Origin: Hominisplanchenecus_A murintestinalis
GTDB lineage: Bacteria > Bacillota > Clostridia > Lachnospirales > Lachnospiraceae
Direction: 5' to 3'
Length of the DNA stretch: 64,000 nt
Assembly (NCBI RefSeq): GCF_943193015.1
Contig: NZ_CALPCM010000009.1
Coordinates: 40,347 to 104,346 of the forward strand
Shown: positions 18,109 to 25,007 of the stretch, one piece after another
Layout of the letters: each line of letters opens with the position of its first letter
Position numbering within the stretch: the stretch's first letter is position 1
Program-made: the position numbers and the translations under genes
Notes under the pieces: model-generated
Seen by the model: the letters and a program-made list of their open reading frames with translations, nothing else
Databases searched by the model: none
What the model was told of the DNA's origin: nothing

Positions 18109-19803
18109 ATGAAAAAAGTTTTGCCAATTGGCGTAGATAATTTTGAAAAATTGGTATTGGGAGGTTATTGTTATGTGGACAAGACGATGCTTGTAAAAGA
18201 TCTTCTAGATTTGAAATGCGAAGTAAATTTATTTACCCGTCCCAGACGCTTTGGAAAAACGCTGAATCTCAGTATGCTCCGCTATTTTTTTGAGGACACT
18301 GGAGACCAGGAGAAAAACGCGCAGAACAGGACGCTTTTTCAGGGGCTTAAGATTATGGACGCGGGCGGGGAATATGCCGGGCAGATGGGGAAGTATCCGG
18401 TTATCAGCCTGACCTTAAAATCAGCGAAGCAGCCTGCTTTTGAATCAGCGTACGTAAAACTGAAAAGGGAAATCGCGGAGGAATTCAAAAGACATAGTTT
18501 TATTCTGGAGAGCGAAAGGGTTGACGCCGGGGATAAAGAAATGTTTCAGAAGCTGGCAAATGAAGAAGCGGGATATGATGATTATTCCGGCTCGCTGAAA
18601 TTTTTGAGCAAATGCCTTTATCAAGCGACAGGGAAGCATACGGTAATTTTACTGGATGAGTATGATGTTCCACTTGAAAACGCATATTTTCAGGGATTTT
18701 ATGAAGAAATGGTCAGCTTTATCCGCTCTCTTTTTGAGTCGGCATTAAAGACAAATGACTATCTGCAGCTGGCGGTGATTACAGGATGCCTGCGGATTTC
18801 TAAGGAGAGTATTTTTACAGGACTGAATCATTTAAAGATGATTTCCGTGCTGGATAAGCAGTACAGTGAGCATTTTGGCTTCACGGAGGCGGAAGTGCTG
18901 GGGATGATGGAATATTACGGAGTGGAGAGCCGGTTTGGTGATATGAAAGCATGGTACGACGGCTATACCTTTGGCGATACGGAGGTTTATAATCCCTGGA
19001 GCGTGATCAATTTCCTGTATGATTTGCGGACGGATGTTCAGGCGTTTCCGCGCCCATACTGGATCAATACCAGTTCCAATGACATTATAAAGGATCTCAT
19101 CCGCAGGGCAGATATGGAAACCAGGGAGCAGATTGAAATGCTTCTTGCGGGAAAGACTATGGATATTCAGGTGCATGAGGAAGTAACCTATGGGGATATG
19201 TGCAGCAGTGGGGAGAATTTGTGGAACTTTTTGTATTTTACTGGATATTTGACGAAGGAGAGCGAGTATTTTAAGGAGCTGTCAATTTTCCTGCGGGCGC
19301 GGATTCCGAATGCGGAAGTAAAGACCATTTATCAGAACACCATTTTAGGGTGGTTTCGGGAGACTGTTAAAAAGCAGGATTTCCGGGATTTGTACCGTTC
19401 TATGGAAGAGGGAAATGCGGAAAAAATGGGCGAAATCCTGAGCGGGCAGCTTTTTTCAGTGATCAGTTTCTATGACAGCGCAGAAAATTTTTATCACGGC
19501 TTTCTGACTGGGATTTTAAGCCAGAGCGATAAGTACCTGGTGAAATCAAACAGGGAGACTGGGAACGGCCGGTCGGATCTGGTAGTGAAAAGCCCGTCGC
19601 TGCGGGGGAGGGCATTTATTTTGGAAGTCAAGGTTTCTGATAAGATTGACAATTTGGAATCAGACGCAGAGAAAGCGCTGGGGCAGATTTCCGATAAGAA
19701 ATATGCGGAGGAGCTGCGCGCGGAGGGGTACAGGAACATTGACTGCTATGGAATATCGTTTTACCGGAAGGACTGCGAAGTGCGGTTTGGGATAAAAGGT
19801 TAG
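18109..19803 (+). CDS. AAA-ATPase-like / PD-(D/E)XK nuclease family protein
   Basis: A 564-residue protein of the AAA-ATPase_like plus PDDEXK_9 type, found in many copies in gut Bacteroidetes and Clostridia. The N-terminal half starts with LPIGVDNFEKL and YVDKTMLVKDLL, has the P-loop RPRRFGKTLNLSML near residue 45 and a Walker B-like VILLDEYDVP near 182. The C-terminal part has FYHGFLTGIL and the nuclease-like signature GNGRSDLVV plus FILEVKVS (the D...E-x-K core). The biological role of the family is not established; proposals include defence and mobile-element functions. It is flanked by its own promoter and by the riboswitch promoter, with no partner gene. Confidence 0.88.
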   Translation: MKKVLPIGVDNFEKLVLGGYCYVDKTMLVKDLLDLKCEVNLFTRPRRFGKTLNLSMLRYFFEDTGDQEKNAQNRTLFQGLKIMDAGGEYAGQMGKYPVISLTLKSAKQPAFESAYVKLKREIAEEFKRHSFILESERVDAGDKEMFQKLANEEAGYDDYSGSLKFLSKCLYQATGKHTVILLDEYDVPLENAYFQGFYEEMVSFIRSLFESALKTNDYLQLAVITGCLRISKESIFTGLNHLKMISVLDKQYSEHFGFTEAEVLGMMEYYGVESRFGDMKAWYDGYTFGDTEVYNPWSVINFLYDLRTDVQAFPRPYWINTSSNDIIKDLIRRADMETREQIEMLLAGKTMDIQVHEEVTYGDMCSSGENLWNFLYFTGYLTKESEYFKELSIFLRARIPNAEVKTIYQNTILGWFRETVKKQDFRDLYRSMEEGNAEKMGEILSGQLFSVISFYDSAENFYHGFLTGILSQSDKYLVKSNRETGNGRSDLVVKSPSLRGRAFILEVKVSDKIDNLESDAEKALGQISDKKYAEELRAEGYRNIDCYGISFYRKDCEVRFGIKG

Positions 19804-19872
19804 CGGTGTATATCGACGGTACAAAAATAGGGGCAAATGCAAACCGCTACAAACATTCCTCGTATCTTCCCG

Positions 19873-19901
19873 TTGACTTTTGCAGTGGGAAATCATATAA
19901 T
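19873..19901 (+). promoter_or_regulatory. Strong promoter of the cobalamin biosynthesis operon
   Basis: TTGACT (19873-19878) and TATAAT (19896-19901) are spaced 17 nt apart. Transcription would begin near 19908, just before the riboswitch, and serve the whole cbiD-cbiC run. Confidence 0.85.
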
Positions 19902-19921
19902 GAAAAAAGTGAAAGAAAACT

Positions 19922-20095
19922 GAAACTGAAAATGACTTATGGAAGCAGGTGAAATTCCTGCGCAAGTCCGTTACTGTAGAGCCAGATACATAGTATTTTC
20001 AGAGAATCATGAAAGCAGTCTGCGGCAACCGGATGTTTTCATAAATCATAAGATGAAAATCCGTTGTCTATAGGACTGCGGATTTTTCTTTTTCT
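19922..20095 (+). promoter_or_regulatory. Cobalamin riboswitch with intrinsic terminator upstream of cbiD
   Basis: The conserved core of a B12-sensing aptamer is readable: GGAAGCAGGTGAAATTCCTG at 19939-19958, then GCAAGTCCG and TTACTGTAGA, with the B12-box-like AGCCAGATAC at 19980-19989. Downstream a stem ATCCG/CGGAT (20058-20084) followed by TTTTTCTTTTT forms a terminator. An upstream segment (CAACCGGATGTTTTCAT) can pair with the 5' arm (ATGAAAATCCGTTG) as an antiterminator. Adenosylcobalamin binding should therefore reduce expression of the biosynthesis operon. The B12 box is shorter and more divergent than in the second riboswitch at 43590-43768. Confidence 0.88.
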
Positions 20096-20167
20096 GTTGA
20101 TTCATGTTGGCAGGGGAAATGATTTGTGACATGCCGCACTATGAGGAAGAAGCGGGGGAGGAGCCCA

Positions 20168-21355
20168 ATGGCCGGGAAGCATACAGGTCTGGAAGGGTAT
20201 TACAGCATTAAAAATAATAAGAAAATGAGGTTTGGCTATACGACCGGGTCGTGTGCGGCCGGGGCGGCAAAGGCGGCGGGCAGGATGCTTCTGCTGGACG
20301 AGAGCTGTCGGTATACGGAGCTTATGACGCCGAAAGGGATTTCGCTGAATCTGGAAATCCTGCATATGACGAGAGGAGAGAATTGGGTTTCCTGTGCCGT
20401 CCAAAAGGATGCGGGAGACGACCCGGACAGGACGGACGGGCTGGAAATCTATGCAAAGGTTGAAAAAAGGAATGCGCCGGGTATCTGCATTGACGGAGGA
20501 GAGGGCGTAGGCAGGATTACGAAAAAGGGACTGGAGCAGCCTGTGGGGAGCGCGGCGATTAATAAAGTACCCAGAGCCATGATAGAGAAAGAACTGGAAG
20601 AAATCTGCGATGCGGCGGGTTATGATGGAGGTCTTTTCGTGACGGTGAGCGTGCCGGACGGGGCGAAGACGGCGGCCGGAACGTTTAATCCAAGGCTTGG
20701 AATTGAGGGAGGCATTTCGATTTTGGGGACTTCCGGAATCGTAGAGCCCATGAGTGAGGCGGCGCTGGTTCGGAGCATTGAAGTGGAGATGCGTCAGAAG
20801 GTGGAGAATGGCGCGCAGTATCTTCTGGTAACGCCGGGGAATTACGGCGCGGCTTATTTGAAGGAGCATATGGAGCTGCCTTTTGCAGATAGTATGAAAT
20901 GTAGTAATTATGTAGGAGAGACGCTGGATATGGCGCTGGATATGGGAGTTAAAGGGATTTTATTTGTCTCTCATATCGGAAAGTTTGCAAAGGTTGCGGC
21001 GGGGATTATGAATACGCATTCGCGCTGCGCGGACGCCAGGGCGGAGGTGCTGGCGGGCAATGCCCTGCGGGCGGGAATCTCTCTGGAAGGGGCAAAAGAA
21101 ATCCTGGATACAGTTACCACAGATGAGGCGCTGGGAATTATAAAGAGGGAGAAGCTTTTAACGGAAACTATGAAGGAGATGACAGGGAGGATTTTGTATT
21201 ACCTGAATCACAGAGTTTACGGCAGGATGCTTCTGGGAGCCGTGCTTTTTTCGAATGAATATGGTTATCTGGGAGAGACGGAGAATGTACAGGAGCTGGC
21301 ACAGTTTCTGAGAAAACAGCATGGAATACCGGAGTCCGGGACATGCCGAACGTAG
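20168..21355 (+). CDS. cbiD: Cobalt-precorrin-5B (C1)-methyltransferase CbiD
   Basis: A 395-residue CbiD, the SAM-dependent C1-methylating enzyme of the oxygen-independent corrin pathway. The family N-terminus FGYTTGSCAAGAAKAA and TPKGISLNLEI are evident, as are VGRITKKGLEQPVG, STGIVEPMSE-like (GTSGIVEPMSEAAL) and HIGKFAKVAAGIMNTHS. ATG 20168 is chosen because GGGGGAGGAG lies just upstream; a GTG 42 nt earlier has no such site. It is the first gene after the riboswitch, 73 nt past the terminator. CbiD is diagnostic for the anaerobic route. Confidence 0.96.
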   Translation: MAGKHTGLEGYYSIKNNKKMRFGYTTGSCAAGAAKAAGRMLLLDESCRYTELMTPKGISLNLEILHMTRGENWVSCAVQKDAGDDPDRTDGLEIYAKVEKRNAPGICIDGGEGVGRITKKGLEQPVGSAAINKVPRAMIEKELEEICDAAGYDGGLFVTVSVPDGAKTAAGTFNPRLGIEGGISILGTSGIVEPMSEAALVRSIEVEMRQKVENGAQYLLVTPGNYGAAYLKEHMELPFADSMKCSNYVGETLDMALDMGVKGILFVSHIGKFAKVAAGIMNTHSRCADARAEVLAGNALRAGISLEGAKEILDTVTTDEALGIIKREKLLTETMKEMTGRILYYLNHRVYGRMLLGAVLFSNEYGYLGETENVQELAQFLRKQHGIPESGTCRT

Positions 21356-21416
21356 CCAGACAGCGCTTGTCCGACTCAATGTCCGTGGGAAAAAGAAATA
21401 TAAGGAGATATGAAAG

Positions 21417-22112
21417 ATGAGTGGAAAACTGTTTGGATTAGGGGTAGGACCGGGAGATGCGGAGCTTCTCACGTTAAAGGCGCTGCGTTTGATAAAGGAA
21501 AGTGAAGTGATTGCAGTACCGGGAAACGATACGGAGAATAGTGTGGCGTACCAGATTGCCAAAAGCGTGTACGGCGGGCTGGATGAGAAAATCCTGCTGC
21601 CGGTTGCCATGCCTATGACAAAAGACGCCGCCGTGCTGGAGGAAAACCATAAAAAGGCGGCGGACGATGTGGAAGTTCATTTGAAACAGGGACGGCAGGT
21701 AGCTTTTCTTACGCTGGGGGATCCGACGGTGTATTCCACGTATCTGTATGTCCATCAAAGGATTCTGGAAAGAGGATATGAGGTGGAGATTGTCAGCGGA
21801 ATCACTTCTTTTTGTGCCGTGGCGGCAAGGCTGAATATGGGGCTTGTGGAGAGGGCGGAGCCGCTTCACGTGATTCCGGCTACCTACAAAGCGGAAGAGC
21901 TGGAGGGGATTTTAAAGCTTCCGGGTACGAAAGTTCTGATGAAAACAGGAAAGAAAATGAAACAGGTCAGAGAGAGTATTTTAAAAAGCGGGCAGCAGGC
22001 GGTGATGATTGAAAACTGCGGAATGGAATCAGAAAAAATTTACGAATCAGCAGAGGAAATCCCGGAAGCAGCGGGGTATTACTCCCTGATTATTGTAAAA
22101 GAGAGTAACTGA
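21417..22112 (+). CDS. cbiL: Cobalt-factor II C20-methyltransferase CbiL
   Basis: A 231-residue tetrapyrrole (corrin/porphyrin) methylase. The SAM-binding starts are GLGVGPGDAELLTLKAL and the glycine-rich LTLGDPTVYSTYLYVH, with VSGITSFCAVAARL following. The specificity matches CobI/CbiL, which adds the C20 methyl to cobalt-factor II/precorrin-2. The ATG is preceded by ATAAGGAG. It is 61 nt after cbiD; after it comes a 154-nt spacer holding a hairpin (see 22122-22240), unusual within this otherwise tight operon. Confidence 0.94.
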   Translation: MSGKLFGLGVGPGDAELLTLKALRLIKESEVIAVPGNDTENSVAYQIAKSVYGGLDEKILLPVAMPMTKDAAVLEENHKKAADDVEVHLKQGRQVAFLTLGDPTVYSTYLYVHQRILERGYEVEIVSGITSFCAVAARLNMGLVERAEPLHVIPATYKAEELEGILKLPGTKVLMKTGKKMKQVRESILKSGQQAVMIENCGMESEKIYESAEEIPEAAGYYSLIIVKESN

Positions 22113-22121
22113 TTCAGAACA

Positions 22122-22240
22122 GGTCGAAGCACTTGCTGCTGAGACCGTGAAAATATGATTCAAGAGTGCAAAAATTCCATCGTTAAAGACGATTTTCATG
22201 GATTTTTGCATCGGAACTGTGAAGGTACTGAACAGTTATA
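22122..22240. repeat. Intergenic hairpin element between cbiL and cbiF
   Basis: A non-coding spacer with a dyad at 22167-22210: TGCAAAAAT pairs with ATTTTTGCA and CCAT with ATGG, closing to CGT/ACG. The hairpin is flanked by GATTCAGAACAG and GTACTGAACAG, near-copies in direct orientation. There is no T run after the stem, so it is a poor terminator. It may be a dispersed repeat unit or an RNA processing or stabilising stem inside the long operon. Confidence 0.5.
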
Positions 22241-22266
22241 AAAGAGAAAAGAAATGAGGATACGAT

Positions 22267-23034
22267 ATGATACATTTTGTAGGTGCAGGCAGCGGGGCGG
22301 CAGACTTAATCACCGTCCGGGGAAAAAAATATTTGGAGAAAGCGGATGTCATTATTTATGCAGGCTCGTTGGTCAATCCTGTGCTTTTGGATGAGACAAA
22401 AGGCGGCTGCCGGATTTATAACAGCGCCAAAATGACGCTGGAGGAAGTGCTGGAGGTGATGTTCCAGGCAGAGAAGGAAGGGAAAATGACAGTGCGTCTC
22501 CACACAGGAGACCCCTGTCTCTATGGAGCCATCCGGGAGCAGATGGATGTATTGGATGAGAGAGGAATCGCGTATGATTACTGTCCGGGCGTCAGTTCTT
22601 TTAGCGGCGCTGCATCAGCCCTGAACTTGGAGTATACGCTTCCGGGTGTGTCGCAGAGCGTGGTGATTACACGTATGGCGGGACGGACGCCTGTGCCGGA
22701 GAAGGAAAGCATTGAGTCTTTTGCTGCGCACCATGCCACGATGGTGGTGTTCTTGAGCGCCGGAATGCTGGACGAGCTTTCCGGGAGGCTGATTGCCGGG
22801 GGATATGCGCCGGATACCCCGGCGGCGATTGTGTATAAGGCCACCTGGGAGGATGAAAAGTCTTTTGTCTGCACCGTGGAAACATTGGCGCAGACTGCAA
22901 AGGAAAATAATATCACGAAAACGGCGCTGATGATTATTGGGGATGTGGTCGCCCATCATTCTTATGAGCGTTCGAAGCTGTACGACCCTGGATTTACTAC
23001 AGAATTCCGCAAGGGAAGCGATATAGTAGAATGA
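22267..23034 (+). CDS. cbiF: Cobalt-precorrin-4 C11-methyltransferase CbiF
   Basis: A 255-residue tetrapyrrole methylase of the CbiF/CobM group, adding the C11 methyl to cobalt-precorrin-4. Family motifs are HFVGAGSGAADLITVRG at the N-terminus, IYAGSLVNP, LHTGDPCLYGAIREQ and YCPGVSSFSGAA, then VVITRMAGRTPVPE. The ATG follows GAAATGAGG. The 3' end overlaps cbiG by 4 nt (ATGA), implying translational coupling with the lactone-opening enzyme that acts next. Confidence 0.96.
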   Translation: MIHFVGAGSGAADLITVRGKKYLEKADVIIYAGSLVNPVLLDETKGGCRIYNSAKMTLEEVLEVMFQAEKEGKMTVRLHTGDPCLYGAIREQMDVLDERGIAYDYCPGVSSFSGAASALNLEYTLPGVSQSVVITRMAGRTPVPEKESIESFAAHHATMVVFLSAGMLDELSGRLIAGGYAPDTPAAIVYKATWEDEKSFVCTVETLAQTAKENNITKTALMIIGDVVAHHSYERSKLYDPGFTTEFRKGSDIVE

Positions 23035-24227
23035 AAATTTCAATCATTAGTTTTAGTCGGACAGGCTGCTGCTTAGGAGAAAGAATCTGCGGGGACTTAC
23101 AAGAGCGTTTCTATGAGGTGAAGTCTTACCGGAAGAGTAAATATGTAAAAGAAATGCCGGAGGAATCTGAATGCCGGGAGAAAGTACAAAATCCGGCGGA
23201 GGAATCCGTATGCCGGACGGAAGTACAGAATTCTTCAGAAGAACCGACATGCCAGAAGAGTGTGAAGGATTTGGGAAACGTGGAAACGTGTTCGGAGCCT
23301 GTTACGGAATCGGTAAGGGAATGGACGGGAAAGAGATTTGCCGACAGCGACGCCATCGTTTTTGTAGGGGCCTGCGGGATTGCAGTGAGGAGTATCGCCC
23401 CGTTCGTAAAAAGCAAGAAAACAGACCCGGCGGTTGTGGTTGTGGATGAGAAAGGGAATTATGCGATTTCTCTTCTGTCCGGGCATCTCGGAGGGGCGAA
23501 TGAGCTGGCATGGGAGATTGCGGAACTGGTCGGTGCCGAGCCGGTTGTGACGACGGCAACCGATTTAAACCGGAAATTTGCCGTAGATGTTTTTGCTAAG
23601 AAAAACGGATGCCGGATTTCTGATATGAAGCTGGCAAAGGAGGTTTCTGCCGCGCTGCTTGCAGGGGAAGAAGTCGGTTTCGGCACAGATTTTTTCTGCG
23701 AGGGGGAACTGCCGCGCGGACTATGTCTCTGTAAAGCGCAGGAAGAAAGGCCGGAGCTTGGGATTTTCGTTACGCTTAATGACAGGGAACGCCTTTTTAC
23801 AAATACGCTTTATCTGGTTCCGGAAATTATCACGGTGGGCGTGGGCTGTAAAAAGGGAACGCCAAAAGAAACAGTGGAAAATGTAATCCGCAGGGCATGT
23901 GAGGAGATTTCTGTTTCTCCTGCAGCAGTGGCGCAGGTAGCAAGCATTGATTTGAAAAAAGAAGAAAAAGGAGTCCTGGAATACTGCAGGGAGAGAAACC
24001 TGCCGTTTTTGACCTATACGGCGGAAGAGTTAAGGCAGGCGGAAGGTACGTTTACGGCTTCCGGATTTGTGGAGAAAGTGACCGGGGTGGATAATGTATG
24101 TGAAAGAGCAGCGGTTTTGGGAAGCAGCACAGACGGAAAAGCAGGAAGATTAATCGGCAGAAAATATGCGCGGGACGGCGTTACTGCTGCGCTTGCCGTG
24201 AAAGACTGGAGGGTGGAATTTGAATAA
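23031..24227 (+). CDS. cbiG: Cobalt-precorrin-5A hydrolase CbiG with a repetitive insert
   Basis: A 398-residue CbiG, which opens the delta-lactone of cobalt-precorrin-5A and releases acetaldehyde. The N-terminal region and the core DAIVFVGACGIAVRSIAPFV with LLSGHLGGANELA are canonical. The C-terminal CbiG domain starts near residue 265 (ITVGVGCKKGTP). Between residues about 42 and 85 there is an insert of three imperfect 12-13-residue units, each with one Cys (PEESECREKVQN, PAEESVCRTEVQN, SSEEPTCQKSVKD). It is coded by 36-39-nt DNA repeats and makes the protein longer than usual. The last codons overlap cbiH by 8 nt. Confidence 0.95.
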   Translation: MKISIISFSRTGCCLGERICGDLQERFYEVKSYRKSKYVKEMPEESECREKVQNPAEESVCRTEVQNSSEEPTCQKSVKDLGNVETCSEPVTESVREWTGKRFADSDAIVFVGACGIAVRSIAPFVKSKKTDPAVVVVDEKGNYAISLLSGHLGGANELAWEIAELVGAEPVVTTATDLNRKFAVDVFAKKNGCRISDMKLAKEVSAALLAGEEVGFGTDFFCEGELPRGLCLCKAQEERPELGIFVTLNDRERLFTNTLYLVPEIITVGVGCKKGTPKETVENVIRRACEEISVSPAAVAQVASIDLKKEEKGVLEYCRERNLPFLTYTAEELRQAEGTFTASGFVEKVTGVDNVCERAAVLGSSTDGKAGRLIGRKYARDGVTAALAVKDWRVEFE

Positions 24228-24948
24228 ATTGTATGTGGTAGGCATCGGGCCGGGAGCCTACGAAAAGATGACGATAGAAGCGGCGGAAGCATTGAAGAAG
24301 AGCGATGTAATTATCGGCTATACGGTGTATGTGGATTTGGTAAGGGAACATTTTCCCGAAAAAGAGTTCATGACGACGCCGATGAAAAAGGAGGTCGACC
24401 GCTGTATCCTGGCGTTTGAGGAAGCGAAAAAGGGAAAAAACGTTTCGATGATTTGCAGCGGGGATGCGGGCGTTTACGGAATGTCGGGGCTGATGTATGA
24501 GACGGGCGTAAACTATCCGGAGGTAGAGCTTCAGGTGATACCCGGCGTTACTGCGGCGACAGGCGGGGCGGCAGTGCTGGGCGCGCCGCTGATTCATGAT
24601 TTTTGCCTGATCAGCTTAAGCGATCTGCTGACTCCGTGGGAGAAAATCGAGGCAAGGCTTCTGGAGGCTTCCAAAGCAGACTTTGTGATCTGCCTGTACA
24701 ACCCTTCCAGCAAAAAGCGCCATGACTATCTGGAAAAGGCATGTAAGCTGATGATGGAATATAAAGCGCCGGAGACTGTCTGCGGGATTGTCTGGAACAT
24801 CGGAAGAGACGGGGAAGAGAGCAGGGTTCTGACGTTAAAGGAGCTGAGGGATACGAAGGTGGATATGTTCACCACGGTATTTATCGGTAATTCCCAGACA
24901 GTGGAAATCGGAGGGAAGATGGTTACTCCGAGGGGATATAGGATTTGA
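24220..24948 (+). CDS. cbiH: Cobalt-factor III / precorrin-3B C17-methyltransferase CbiH
   Basis: A 242-residue tetrapyrrole methylase of the CbiH/CobJ group, which methylates C17 with ring contraction. N-terminal YVVGIGPGAYEKMTIEA and IGYTVYVDLV, CSGDAGVYGMSG and VIPGVTAATGGAAVLGAPL, then FVICLYNPSSKKR, are typical. The start is TTG 24220, inside the last codons of cbiG and preceded by GGAGGGTGG; no later ATG fits the family N-terminus. The rare TTG and the overlap suggest coupled translation. Confidence 0.95.
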   Translation: MNKLYVVGIGPGAYEKMTIEAAEALKKSDVIIGYTVYVDLVREHFPEKEFMTTPMKKEVDRCILAFEEAKKGKNVSMICSGDAGVYGMSGLMYETGVNYPEVELQVIPGVTAATGGAAVLGAPLIHDFCLISLSDLLTPWEKIEARLLEASKADFVICLYNPSSKKRHDYLEKACKLMMEYKAPETVCGIVWNIGRDGEESRVLTLKELRDTKVDMFTTVFIGNSQTVEIGGKMVTPRGYRI

Positions 24949-25007
24949 AACAAAATTTGCGTGTAGCAGGCCGCCTTATCTGATCTGCTGCCCAAAAAGG
25001 GGGAAGC

